Shown here: piece by piece, positions 20,401 through 29,414 of the stretch
How the letters are laid out: each line of letters opens with the position of its first letter
How positions within the stretch are numbered: position 1 is the first letter of the stretch
Source: Chitinophaga agri
GTDB taxonomy: Bacteria; Bacteroidota; Bacteroidia; Chitinophagales; Chitinophagaceae
Direction: 5' to 3'
Length of the DNA stretch: 64,000 nt
Assembly (NCBI RefSeq): GCF_010093065.1
Contig: NZ_CP048113.1
Span: 1,302,001 to 1,366,000 of the forward strand
The notes under the pieces: model-generated
The model's input: only the letters and a program-made list of their open reading frames with translations
The model's database searches: none
Told to the model about the DNA's origin: nothing
Program-made: the position numbers and the translations under genes

Positions 20401-23400
20401 ATTGCACTGCGTATAAATGCGAATAAACTGGAAGCCAATGTGGCCAGCGGTAGCAACCGTAGTACATTGTCAGTACCGTTCACCAGTCTTGCATGGACAC
20501 ATGTAGCACTGGTATACAGCAGCGGTGCCTTCCGCATGTATATTAACGGCGACCTGGCAGCGTCTCTGACAACCAGCTATACCACGATCGCAGCTACCAG
20601 CAATAACTCACGCCTCGGTGTGAACAATGGCACCAATGCATTCAACTCTACCGGCGTTTACTTCAACGGTAAGATGGATAATGTTGCGATCATCAGCCAG
20701 GCATTGACACAGGCAGAGATCACACAGCTCTCCGGACAGAACCTGCCATTCTACAGCACGTTGACCAATACGCTGCCTGCAGCTCCTGGTACGCCGGCTG
20801 ACGTGGCGGCTACCGCAAATTCTGCATCAGCTATCCAGCTCACATGGACAAACAACGATGCGAATACCACAGGCTTCGACATTCAGCGTTCCTTCGGTAC
20901 GAGCAACAACTTCATTCTTGTTAAAACATTAGATACTGTAACAGGTGCTTCCAATACCTACACTGATACAGCACTGTTTGCAAATCAGCAGTATGTATAC
21001 CGTGTTCGTGCGAAAGGCGATGGTGGTAACTCCGGCTACTCCGCTAACGTTACCGCTGTTACAGGCAATAACAGACCTTCCATCGAAGCGATCAGCAACC
21101 AGTCAGCACGCTATGATGTGGAAACACATATCCGGATCGTAGCTACAGATGTGGATGAAGATCCGCTGACACTGACCACTGCTAATCTGCCTGCCTTCGT
21201 TACACTGGCAGCTGACGCACAGGGATCTTACCTGAAGGTAACTCCTAACGCAGGCGTGCAGGGTAGCTATACCAACCTTACAGTATATGCAGCTGATGCC
21301 TTCGGTGGTAAAGACACCGCTACTTTCAATCTCACGATCAATGACAACTTTAGCCCTATCATAACCTCAATTGCCAACGTATCTCTGAATGAGGGCGCAG
21401 GTCAGCAGCTATCACTCACAGCTGGCGACCAGAATACAGCAGACGTTCTTACATGGTCTGGTGTATCTCTGCCCTCATTCATCTCTCTCACCGGTAACAA
21501 CCGTACCGCTACCCTGAATATCAATCCAGGCTACGCTGATGCGGGTGTATACACTGTGAAAGTGGCAATTGTGGACGGTAACGGCGGTACCGACAATAAG
21601 ACATTCACCGTTACTGTGGCTGACAAGGATCCTAACTATAAATTCTTCGTCCGCTTCAAACATCAGACAGACATTGCTGCACCATGGAACAACATTTCCA
21701 CTGTGTCAACGGCTAATCTGAAAAATGATAAAGGAGAAACCACCAGTGTCGGTCTGCAGTTACTGACAGGTAACTGGTTCTCCTGGAACGAAGGTCCTCA
21801 GACGGGCAATAATAGTGGTGTATACCCTGATGCTGTCATGAGAGAATACTACTTCTTCGGTTCTTATCCTGGTATCTTCACCTCTCAGAATGCTATTGAT
21901 GGTAAACTGACAGGGCTGGATGCCAACAGGAAATACTCCTTCAAGTTCTACGCAGGTAGTTCCTGGTCTGTACTGGCCAACAATGGTACCACCATATTCA
22001 CCATGAATGGTGTGAGCATTCCGATCAATGTACAGGGTAATACCTCTACTACCGCAAACTTTGATAACATCGCACCTAATGGTTCGGGCGAGATCACCTT
22101 TAACATGGCTTTAGCCAATGGAACACAGGTAGGTTACCTGGGCGCTATCGAGGTGAACGCGATCCTGGACGATGGTACAACACCAGCTGCTCCTAAAGAC
22201 CTGACCGCAAGCGAAGCAAACGGTAATGTGTCACTCAGCTGGACCAACATTGCTTATAATGCGACCGGCTACAGGATACACCGCTCTACTGACTCACTGG
22301 GCAGCTACAGCCTGCTGGGCAGTCTGAACAGCGCCACCGCCAGCGCCTATGTAGACAGTACTGTGCATGGCAACACGCATTACTACTATAAGATCAGCGC
22401 GTCTAACTCTGCAGGTGTATCTGCAGGCTACAGTAACATCGCTGGTGTAGTGGTACCGGTTAAACCTCCCCGCATCGCTGCTATCGCTGACATCAAACTT
22501 AAAGCTGAAGCATCCGCACAGTTCAATGTACAGGCTACAGGCGATCTGGGTAATACCGTGACATTGACAGTAGACGGTCTGCCAGCATTCGGTAACTTCA
22601 CCGACAATGGCGACGGAACCGGCACATTCTCCTTCAGTCCGACCGCCAACAACCTGGGTAGCTATGCAGTGACACTCACTGCTACCGACAACCAGGGTGC
22701 AGCGTCCAGCAGTACCTTCAATGTGCTTGTTTCTGATAAGAACACGAAGAGCATCTACTTCGACTTCTCATCCAGCAATCCGGCGCCTGCACCATGGAAC
22801 AATGTGGCAGGGTTCCCTTACGCTGGTACAAGACTGACGAATGCAAAAGACGAATCAGGTTTCGCAACCGGCATCAATATGATCTTCAATGAAAACTGGG
22901 AAAATGATGCTACTGCTCCTGGTATGAGCACTTACGATAACTCAGGTATCTATCCTGACCAGGTAATGCAGTCCGCGGTATATGACAGCAGAAACATCAC
23001 CCACACGGTAAGACTCACAGGATTGAACAATAGCAAACGTTATAACGTTGTCTTCTTTAGTAGTCTGAACTTCGGTGTGAACGCCAAAGTGAGGTATACT
23101 ATCGGCACTGACAGCGTGGTAATTGATCCGGCATACAACACTTCTGTCACTAAACAGATCAATGGTGTGGCGCCTAGTGCGGCCGGTGAGATCACCATCC
23201 TCGTCAACAAGACCAGCGCAGGTTACTACATGCACATGAACGCGATGGTGCTGGAAGAATATGACGCATCATTAGGCGTACTGAATCCGGTGAACCTCCG
23301 TGCAGAAGCTACCGGTGCAAAATCAATCAAACTGGATTGGGCTGACAGGGCTAACAACGAATCAGGTTATCAGGTATGGCGTGCAGTATCAGGCGGCAGC

Positions 23401-24459
23401 TACTCACAGATAGCAACACTTGGTGCAAATGTGGTGACTTATACAGATAATAATCTGAGTGTCAACCAGAAGTACTACTATAAAGTGCGTGCAAACGGAC
23501 TGCTGGGCAACTCTGACTACAGTAACGCGGCATCAGCTACGACCCCGGGCTTCAGCGTGCAGGTGAACTTCAGCGAACTGCTGGTAGCTCCTGCTCCATG
23601 GAACAACCTGGGTATGCGTCCACAAGCTGGTGTGGCAATCAGCAACATGAAGGACGGCCAGACGAATACAACCGGCATCGGTCTTACCATCCTGCAAAAC
23701 TTTGATGGTATGTACTCAGCAGGTATGAATACCGGTAACAACAGCGGTGTTTATCCTGACAACGTAATGGTCGAAAACTACGGCCTGTTCCCGGGTAACC
23801 ACGCTGACTTCAACATTACCGGACTTAACCAGACCCTGAAATATGACCTGGTATTCTTCGGTAGCTCTGTCGAGTGGGAAGACATTACTGGTAAATACAC
23901 AGTAAATGGCACGAAGATGGCATGGTTGAATGCCTCTATGAACAAGAGTGGTGTAGTAACTATCCGCGATGTCTCTCCTGATGCCTATGGTAAGATCCAC
24001 ATCGATGTTGATCCTGGCACACCAGGATCCCGCTACGGTCTGATCGCAGCACTGACTATCAGAGGACATGTTGATCCTGCTACGCAGGACGAGGAGGGCC
24101 CGGTTGATCCTGAGGCTTCACCGGCCGGCAGATTGATCAACAACCTGGTGGGTGTAGTGACCGACGTGGTGAAACCAACTGAAAAAACAGCGGAATTTGG
24201 AGATGCGAAGGTGTATCCAAATCCATTCGATAATCAGTTCAACGTAGACATAGTACTGAAAGCAGAAACTGCCGTGAGAGTAGAGATCTTTGACGTAGCC
24301 GGCAGACTGTTGTACTCAGATTATAAGGGCTCCGTTCCAGCTGGTAACAGTACCCTGCGCATTAACACCGGTTCAAGGATTAGTGCTCCTGGTATCTACC
24401 TGCTCCGCATCAGCGGTAAGAATGGTGAAACCAAGATGGTAAAACTGGTTAAGCGTTAA
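17479..24459 (+). CDS. giant secreted multidomain esterase/adhesin with T9SS sorting domain
   Basis: A 2326-residue protein. Signal peptide 1-21 (ends AHA). Residues about 60-285 are an alpha/beta hydrolase with FLHGRGEGG, nucleophile elbow GLSAGGYG and LGHGTWN. Then come two Ig-like domains (290-455), FN3 domains (about 455-640), a PA14 domain (642-790, SDDGSKLYFN), FN3, a LamG/concanavalin-like domain (886-1094), FN3 and two cadherin-like domains (1195-1380). The last third alternates FN3/cadherin-like domains with three copies of an unnamed module of about 175 residues carrying APWNN and NSGxYPDxVM. Residues about 2240-2326 (YPNPFDNQFNV to VKLVKR) are a T9SS sorting domain. It is likely surface-anchored and acts on ester-substituted glycan; the substrate is unknown. 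Confidence 0.88.
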   Translation: MKRTVHLLISILMLFAGTAHAQQALNPADPIVVYNSASPPTAPAYGRIGKWVKTNRLSWNTSDFKCYIYKGLNFRLKFPKTYQHNVADGKKYPVFVFLHGRGEGGTVYDNEYQLLHGGQNFETQTDNGNFDGFLFYGQTADGNWGNGQFDIIKELLDSLAVQTKADLYRVIVNGLSAGGYGSWGFAERYPQSFAAVMPMSGIANGDGTSENVNKLKFTSMWYFQGGLDNSPAPYTANTVMTAYQNAGADMKYTLYPNLGHGTWNTAWAETDFIPFMNRANVLTPWPLTGRAEFCPGESVNVVAGIPPGFAAYEWQKDGVTIPNATGNSITITALGSYAVRVRRTAGGAWSEFSPTPLVIKTKAATVTPPISIDALATNVLPAPDGSTTVTLKLPDGYASYEWRRVGNNTSIGSTNTIDVGVGQYIARVTEQFGCASSFSSPYAVIAAAGTNVPDIVSGVTVTPVSQTQLTLNWTDKANPANNETGFEIYRSTTSGNNYKLIGKVAADVLVFNDANLAAGTKYFYVIRPVNGNGAGPVSAEASGTTQSDKVKPTAPLNLTVTNSTTSSVSLSWSASTDDVGVAAYDIYVNNAKAYTVEGTQLSMVTYGLTDRKVYNFYVVARDAANNSSAPSNQVTGTTVNKGLSYKYYEGTYSTLPNFNNLTPVETGRTPNVDITVRNRETNYAMMWTGFITIPVAGTYYFGTNSDDGSKLYFNMNYSFSGTATVNNDGAHGTTQVSSSALNLAAGVYPITVTYFQGTGGQAMNIRWRSTALGINSLTNIPDQYLGDTMAIPGNAPTTPAVFGAKATSFDKVTLTWSDNSDNETGFELYRSTSPTGTYSVIGKANANATSLVDNSVAANTRYFYKVRAIGQFGESALSTGYPYSSVYAFDNNITDISVNNNTTSANGLTYSNTDKVEGTHSAVFNGSSSYVSIGGNGSGYLHDAFSARTISLWFKANVTDNNRIILDMGGSDAGIALRINANKLEANVASGSNRSTLSVPFTSLAWTHVALVYSSGAFRMYINGDLAASLTTSYTTIAATSNNSRLGVNNGTNAFNSTGVYFNGKMDNVAIISQALTQAEITQLSGQNLPFYSTLTNTLPAAPGTPADVAATANSASAIQLTWTNNDANTTGFDIQRSFGTSNNFILVKTLDTVTGASNTYTDTALFANQQYVYRVRAKGDGGNSGYSANVTAVTGNNRPSIEAISNQSARYDVETHIRIVATDVDEDPLTLTTANLPAFVTLAADAQGSYLKVTPNAGVQGSYTNLTVYAADAFGGKDTATFNLTINDNFSPIITSIANVSLNEGAGQQLSLTAGDQNTADVLTWSGVSLPSFISLTGNNRTATLNINPGYADAGVYTVKVAIVDGNGGTDNKTFTVTVADKDPNYKFFVRFKHQTDIAAPWNNISTVSTANLKNDKGETTSVGLQLLTGNWFSWNEGPQTGNNSGVYPDAVMREYYFFGSYPGIFTSQNAIDGKLTGLDANRKYSFKFYAGSSWSVLANNGTTIFTMNGVSIPINVQGNTSTTANFDNIAPNGSGEITFNMALANGTQVGYLGAIEVNAILDDGTTPAAPKDLTASEANGNVSLSWTNIAYNATGYRIHRSTDSLGSYSLLGSLNSATASAYVDSTVHGNTHYYYKISASNSAGVSAGYSNIAGVVVPVKPPRIAAIADIKLKAEASAQFNVQATGDLGNTVTLTVDGLPAFGNFTDNGDGTGTFSFSPTANNLGSYAVTLTATDNQGAASSSTFNVLVSDKNTKSIYFDFSSSNPAPAPWNNVAGFPYAGTRLTNAKDESGFATGINMIFNENWENDATAPGMSTYDNSGIYPDQVMQSAVYDSRNITHTVRLTGLNNSKRYNVVFFSSLNFGVNAKVRYTIGTDSVVIDPAYNTSVTKQINGVAPSAAGEITILVNKTSAGYYMHMNAMVLEEYDASLGVLNPVNLRAEATGAKSIKLDWADRANNESGYQVWRAVSGGSYSQIATLGANVVTYTDNNLSVNQKYYYKVRANGLLGNSDYSNAASATTPGFSVQVNFSELLVAPAPWNNLGMRPQAGVAISNMKDGQTNTTGIGLTILQNFDGMYSAGMNTGNNSGVYPDNVMVENYGLFPGNHADFNITGLNQTLKYDLVFFGSSVEWEDITGKYTVNGTKMAWLNASMNKSGVVTIRDVSPDAYGKIHIDVDPGTPGSRYGLIAALTIRGHVDPATQDEEGPVDPEASPAGRLINNLVGVVTDVVKPTEKTAEFGDAKVYPNPFDNQFNVDIVLKAETAVRVEIFDVAGRLLYSDYKGSVPAGNSTLRINTGSRISAPGIYLLRISGKNGETKMVKLVKR

Positions 24460-24485
24460 GCTTAACCAGTTTTCTCCCCAAAAAG

Positions 24486-24507
24486 TCCGGGTCAACCGGA
24501 TTTTTTT
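24486..24507 (+). terminator. hairpin terminator of the giant gene
   Basis: TCCGG (24486-24490), loop GTCAA, CCGGA (24496-24500), then seven T. It lies 27 bases after the stop codon and separates the giant gene from the copolymerase operon. Confidence 0.8.
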
Positions 24508-24541
24508 GCACGCTACAGATGTTAAATAATTACACTTTAAT

Positions 24542-26731
24542 ATGGATATTATATATTTCGTTAAAGCCCTGCTGAAAAAGAAATGGTGGATCATCATCAG
24601 TACCATCATTGCCATTGTTGCCGCTTTTGTTTTTACCCTTGGCAAACCCCGTATGTACGCCTCTGTAACCCAGATAGCCACCGGATTCACGATGAATGAT
24701 CAGGTGAAGCTCCGTGATGAGAACGTGAACATATTTGAGGCAGATGTGAAATTCGACAACGCAATTGAAACTATGAATTCACCTGTTGTCATAGGTATGC
24801 TGTCTTATGATTTGCTGCTGCACGATCTGACCAGTAAAAAACCTTTTGTACAACTCAGTGAGAAAGACCGTTCATCAGACGCCTATAAAGCGGTTGACAA
24901 ACAGGCAGCGGTTACCATCTTACGTAACAAGCTGGACTCCCTGCAGGTCCTCTCCTCTTATAATCCAACAGAACGTAATATCCTGGCTTTCCTGAAACTC
25001 TACAAATTTGACTACGAGTCTATCCGTAAGCACCTCAGCGCTGGCCGTGTGCAGCGCACGGACTTCCTGGAGATCGTATTCATGGCCGAGAATCCGGAGC
25101 AGGCAGCGTATACAGTAAATACCATCTACCGCGAGTTTATGCGTTACTACAGAAGCATGCGCTCTGAAAGATCAGTGGAAAGCGTGGAGTCTTTCGACCA
25201 GCTGGCAATACAGAAAAAAGCCGAACTGGATACAAAAATAGAAGCATTACGCGCGTACAAATCGTCACAGGGGCTACTGAACGTGGAAACAGCCAGTGGT
25301 AATCAGCTGGACCTGATCAAGCAATTTGAGAAAGGTCTGTCTGATGAAACAGCGAATTATAATACCATCAGCTCATCGCTGGAAAGCGTCAATAACCGTC
25401 TTGCCTCCGCTAGTGCCGGTAAGACCGTTTATACCAACAGCAATAGCGAGATCATTGACCTGCGCAGACAGATCAACGACCTCAATGAAGACCTTACGCA
25501 GAAAGGTGGAAATGATCCCGCCATCAGTGCTAAGCTGAGTACCCTCCGTGCCCAGCTCCAGAAGAAACTGGGCGCCTCCACCAGCGGTTCACAGAGTGCC
25601 ACTACCAAAGAGGCACTGCTGGAAGAAAAAGCAAACCTGGAAGCACAGCTGAATGCCTCCAAACTAAATATGAGAAGCCTTCAGGGTCAGATCTACAGGC
25701 TGAAAGGTTCCGTAGGTTCCTATGCCAATAAGGAAGCTACCGTAAGCAGCTTACAGTCAGAAGTGGACATGGCCCAGGAAGAGTACAATAAACTGAAGGA
25801 AAAACTGAATGCGGCCCAGGACAATCAGACAACGCCTGACCTGAACTTCAAACAGGTACTCAAAGGACAGCCGGCGTTCAAGCCGGAGTCTTCCAAAAGG
25901 GTGATCATTATGGGGATGTCCGGTATCTCTATATTCCTGCTCACCTCCTTTATTGTGTTACTGCTGGAATTCCTGGATGGCTCTCTGAAATCGCCTTCTG
26001 TATTTGAAAAGCACCTGGACCTGCGTCTTATCAGTAGTGTAAACCATGCAGATCTTACCAAATATAGTATCCTGGAAGTGTTACAACGTACAACGATTCC
26101 GGACAAACACACTAAGCAACGTCAGAACACCTTCCGTGAGTTACTGCGTAAACTGCGCTATGAAATAGAAAGCAGTGGTAAGAAATCTTTCCTTGTTACC
26201 AGTACAGAATCGCGTCAGGGTAAAACTACGCTGACCCAGGCCCTCGCCTACAGCCTGAGCCTGAGCAATAAGAACGTCCTGGTGATCGATACGAATTTCT
26301 GTAACAACGATATCACTGTTCAGATGGAAGCTGCGCCAACATTAGAGACCTTCTCTGTGCCAGCATCAGAACTGAGCATTGACAAAGTAAAAGCAATTGT
26401 CACAACCTATGCTGTACCGGGTATTGAGGTGATTGGCTGTAAAGGTGGAGACTATACTCCATCTGAGATCCTGCCTAAGAACAACCTCTTAAACTACCTG
26501 CCTTTCCTCGCAGAACATTATGATTTCATTCTGCTGGAAGGTGCTCCGCTCAACGACTATACCGACAGTAAAGAATTGGCGCAATACGTTGATGGCGTCA
26601 TAGCCGTATTCTCGTCCCAGCTCTCCCTGACACAGGTAGACCGTGAATCGGCGCAGTTTTTTGAAACTCTTGGCGGTAAATTCGTAGGAGCCGTACTGAA
26701 TAATGTGCAGGAAGAATACCTCGAATTATAA
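24542..26731 (+). CDS. Wzz/Wzc-like polysaccharide copolymerase with altered kinase motifs
   Basis: A 729-residue inner-membrane protein. First span at about 15-37, a long periplasmic part with coiled-coil segments (about 210-430), second span at about 455-480 (GMSGISIFLLTSFIVLLLEF), and a C-terminal cytoplasmic P-loop domain. Walker A is TSTESRQGKTT. The Walker A' position reads VLVIDTNFCNND and Walker B reads FILLEGAP, so the usual DxD and DxP acids are replaced by Asn and Glu. The C-terminus has only one tyrosine. The family sets chain length in Wzx/Wzy export and, as BY-kinases, autophosphorylates. This copy may be a copolymerase without normal kinase activity (inference). It starts the plus-strand export operon to 33784. 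Confidence 0.85.
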   Translation: MDIIYFVKALLKKKWWIIISTIIAIVAAFVFTLGKPRMYASVTQIATGFTMNDQVKLRDENVNIFEADVKFDNAIETMNSPVVIGMLSYDLLLHDLTSKKPFVQLSEKDRSSDAYKAVDKQAAVTILRNKLDSLQVLSSYNPTERNILAFLKLYKFDYESIRKHLSAGRVQRTDFLEIVFMAENPEQAAYTVNTIYREFMRYYRSMRSERSVESVESFDQLAIQKKAELDTKIEALRAYKSSQGLLNVETASGNQLDLIKQFEKGLSDETANYNTISSSLESVNNRLASASAGKTVYTNSNSEIIDLRRQINDLNEDLTQKGGNDPAISAKLSTLRAQLQKKLGASTSGSQSATTKEALLEEKANLEAQLNASKLNMRSLQGQIYRLKGSVGSYANKEATVSSLQSEVDMAQEEYNKLKEKLNAAQDNQTTPDLNFKQVLKGQPAFKPESSKRVIIMGMSGISIFLLTSFIVLLLEFLDGSLKSPSVFEKHLDLRLISSVNHADLTKYSILEVLQRTTIPDKHTKQRQNTFRELLRKLRYEIESSGKKSFLVTSTESRQGKTTLTQALAYSLSLSNKNVLVIDTNFCNNDITVQMEAAPTLETFSVPASELSIDKVKAIVTTYAVPGIEVIGCKGGDYTPSEILPKNNLLNYLPFLAEHYDFILLEGAPLNDYTDSKELAQYVDGVIAVFSSQLSLTQVDRESAQFFETLGGKFVGAVLNNVQEEYLEL

Positions 26732-26747
26732 CCAATAAGTTAACCAC

Positions 26748-27833
26748 ATGCAAAAGAACTTCACGGTTAAATCATTACTCAGCTTCAAACCACCTGAAGC
26801 GAACAGATTAGGATGGATAGACTATGCCAAGGGCATAGCTATCGTCCTGGTCGTATACCGGCATGTCGTGTTCGGGCTCAAAAACAGTGGTGTGATGGTT
26901 CCTCAATGGATCGTTGATGGTAACAACATGTTCTACAGCTTCCGCATGCCACTTTTCTTTTTGCTATCCGGACTGTTCTTTGAAAGAAGTATTAACAAGA
27001 AAGGCGAATCCGGATTCCTTATTACCCGTGTCAATACATTGTTGTATCCCTATCTGCTATGGGCGTTGATTCAGATCACCCTGCAAATTCTCTTTTCTTC
27101 AGTTGTTAACGCCCATCGCACCGGTGCCGATTACCTGAATATTCTGATACAACCCCGCCATCTTGACCAGTTATGGTATTTGTTTGCATTATTTAATGTG
27201 ACCCTGCTATATCTGCTGGTAGCAAAACTTTTTCGCTATGACAAATTTGCCCAGGTACTTATCTCCCTGGCCTTGCTTGCGACCGCCCCTCTTGTGAACA
27301 GTATCAGTACACTGTATGATATTGCTTTGCATTACATCTTTTTCTGTATTGGTAACCTTACCGCCAGCTTCTTCTTTTCAGAAAAGACACAGGAACGTCT
27401 GTCGTCGGCATACGCACTGATCATACTGCTGCCAGTCTTTGCATGGTGTCAGTATTATTTCCTGCTTCATATGCAGATGAACCTGTTCCTGTATGCAGGG
27501 ATAGCACTAGTCGGCAGTCTGTTCACCATCATGCTGTCGCTCCAGTTCTCAAAGTATAAAGTGATGCCTGTTTTGCGAACATTAGGCCACTATTCACTAT
27601 ATATCTATCTGCTGCATGTGCCGATAGTCTCCGTGATCAGGTATTTCATGATCGCGACGCAGCTAAGGCAGCATGTGCTGATCACGTTGTTAGTGTTAAT
27701 GTTCCTTGCGATTTTTTTATCTGTCGTTGTTTACAGATTATGTATGCGCTTTAGACTGGGTTTCCTGTTCACAGGCCCGTTTGCGGCACGACGCTATAAT
27801 CCGCAGACAGTAACGACACCGAAAACACCGTAA
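26748..27833 (+). CDS. acyltransferase 3 family membrane protein
   Basis: A 361-residue protein with about ten spans, opening with NRLGWIDYAKGIAIVLVVYRHVVFG. The RxxxxDYxKGIxI...H pattern is that of acyltransferase 3 (OafA/NodX-type) enzymes, with RMPLFFLLSGLFF as the next conserved block. It probably O-acetylates a glycan unit at the membrane. It starts 16 bases after the copolymerase stop. A second member of the family lies at 31838. Confidence 0.88.
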   Translation: MQKNFTVKSLLSFKPPEANRLGWIDYAKGIAIVLVVYRHVVFGLKNSGVMVPQWIVDGNNMFYSFRMPLFFLLSGLFFERSINKKGESGFLITRVNTLLYPYLLWALIQITLQILFSSVVNAHRTGADYLNILIQPRHLDQLWYLFALFNVTLLYLLVAKLFRYDKFAQVLISLALLATAPLVNSISTLYDIALHYIFFCIGNLTASFFFSEKTQERLSSAYALIILLPVFAWCQYYFLLHMQMNLFLYAGIALVGSLFTIMLSLQFSKYKVMPVLRTLGHYSLYIYLLHVPIVSVIRYFMIATQLRQHVLITLLVLMFLAIFLSVVVYRLCMRFRLGFLFTGPFAARRYNPQTVTTPKTP

Positions 27834-27836
27834 TCA

Positions 27837-27953
27837 ATGGCTGTTAAAAAGAAATACACACCGGGCATCAGCAGGTCATTTCATAAGACAATGCTGCTGT
27901 TATTTGTGGCCCTGACGATGCTATTACTCTTTATGAAGATCATGTTTTTCTAA
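27837..27953 (+). CDS. 38-residue single-span membrane peptide
   Basis: A short frame from ATG 27837 to TAA 27951-27953 fills the gap between the acyltransferase stop (27833) and the ligase start (27969). The peptide begins MAVKKKYTPG, is basic for about 18 residues, then has one hydrophobic helix (LLLFVALTMLLLFMKIMFF). Three-base spacing from the upstream gene and tight packing suggest it is a real cotranscribed gene. No family is recognised. It could be a small partner subunit of the neighbouring membrane proteins; that is inference. Confidence 0.6.
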   Translation: MAVKKKYTPGISRSFHKTMLLLFVALTMLLLFMKIMFF

Positions 27954-27968
27954 CGTACCAGTATTATT

Positions 27969-29408
27969 ATGTATAGTCAGCAGACTAAAAGAAACACCGT
28001 AATATACCTGTTCATCCTGTTGTGGGTGATTGCTGTTCCGGCGGTTGCCTTCCTCTCATCACTCAATGCGAAACTGAGCATCGTATTGTGCGGCGGTGTG
28101 ATAGGTCTTGCACTGGCGACAGTGACGGCCCTCAATTTCCGCTTAGGATATTATATCTATATTGTCATCTCTTTCATCATCCATGTGCCTGAAAGAATGG
28201 CCAAGACGACGATGCCTGTGGGTGTTGTTATGGATATATTCCTGTTGCTTGTACTGGCAGGCGCCATCTTTACCAGAGAGAAGGAGAAATCCAATATAGA
28301 GTATTTTAAAGACCCCCTGCTGCTGATATTGTACCTGTATTCAGCCTATATGCTGATACAGTGCTTTAATCCGAATATGTATTCCTTCCAGGGATGGGTC
28401 ATCTTTATTCGCGTGTATATCCGCAATTTCATCTTCCTGTTCCTTACGCTGCGGGTGATGAAAGGATGGCCGGAGATATATAAATTCTTCAAATTCTGGC
28501 TGGTGCTGGCTACGGCCGCCGCTTTATATGGCTGTCTGCAACAGGCGGTAGGACTACTCCCCTTTGAGAAAGCCTATATCGCTATGAACCCTGACAAGTT
28601 CAAAACAGTGGTCTTGCAGGGTCGCCCGAGGATCTTCTCCTTTATGGCCGATCCTGCTGCATTTGGTGTACTGATGGCCTGTAGTGCCATTATCTGTATG
28701 GTACTGCTTACGGCCAGTCAGAAACTGATCAGTTTTCCAAAGAAGTTCATATTGATCTTTATGATCGTGGTGCAGCTGCTGGCGCTTGGCTTCTCCGGCA
28801 CCCGTACCGCGTACGTGATGCTGCCTGTAGGCCTGGTGTTATTCTTCCTGGTAAACCTGCACAACAGGAATACCCTGATCATCGCGGGTATTTTCACTTT
28901 CACGATGCTGGCGATACTGTTCGGTCCGTTTTATAGCAGTCCGACCATTATTCGTTTCAGAACGGCCTTTATGGGTAGCCAGGATGAATCGCTGAACCTG
29001 CGTGATGTGAACAGGCACAGTATCCAGCCATATATCTACTCTCACCCGATTGGAGGCGGCGTTATGACAGTAGGCGGAGACGGAGAGACCTATAATCCCG
29101 GACACCGGCTGGCAGGTTTCCAGCCTGACAGTGGTTACCTGCGTGCTGCGCTGGAACTTGGATGGATCGGTTTAATACTGGTATGCCTTTATACCTATAT
29201 GGGCATACACTACGCCGTGGCCAATTACTTCAGGGAGGAAGATGAACTGCATAAACTACTACTGATAAGTATTGCCGCGGTGATGTTTGCCATATTGGTT
29301 GCCCAGTATGCACAGGAAGCAGCCGGTCTGGTCGAATCCTCTATATTTCTCAATGCCCTGCTGGGTATAACAATCCGGATAAAGTATAATCTTTCAAAAT
29401 CTAAATAA
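27969..29408 (+). CDS. O-antigen ligase/polymerase family protein (Wzy-like)
   Basis: A 479-residue polytopic protein with about 11 spans. A large periplasmic loop around residues 335-390 carries PIGGGVMTVGGDGE and PDSGYLRAALELGWIG, corresponding to the H/D-S-x-x-L block of Wzy_C proteins. The family joins lipid-linked repeat units on the outer face of the inner membrane or ligates glycan to an acceptor. Position between copolymerase and outer-membrane protein fits a polymerase of a Wzx/Wzy pathway. Polymerase versus ligase cannot be separated by sequence alone. Confidence 0.85.
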   Translation: MYSQQTKRNTVIYLFILLWVIAVPAVAFLSSLNAKLSIVLCGGVIGLALATVTALNFRLGYYIYIVISFIIHVPERMAKTTMPVGVVMDIFLLLVLAGAIFTREKEKSNIEYFKDPLLLILYLYSAYMLIQCFNPNMYSFQGWVIFIRVYIRNFIFLFLTLRVMKGWPEIYKFFKFWLVLATAAALYGCLQQAVGLLPFEKAYIAMNPDKFKTVVLQGRPRIFSFMADPAAFGVLMACSAIICMVLLTASQKLISFPKKFILIFMIVVQLLALGFSGTRTAYVMLPVGLVLFFLVNLHNRNTLIIAGIFTFTMLAILFGPFYSSPTIIRFRTAFMGSQDESLNLRDVNRHSIQPYIYSHPIGGGVMTVGGDGETYNPGHRLAGFQPDSGYLRAALELGWIGLILVCLYTYMGIHYAVANYFREEDELHKLLLISIAAVMFAILVAQYAQEAAGLVESSIFLNALLGITIRIKYNLSKSK

Positions 29409-29414
29409 CAAAGT

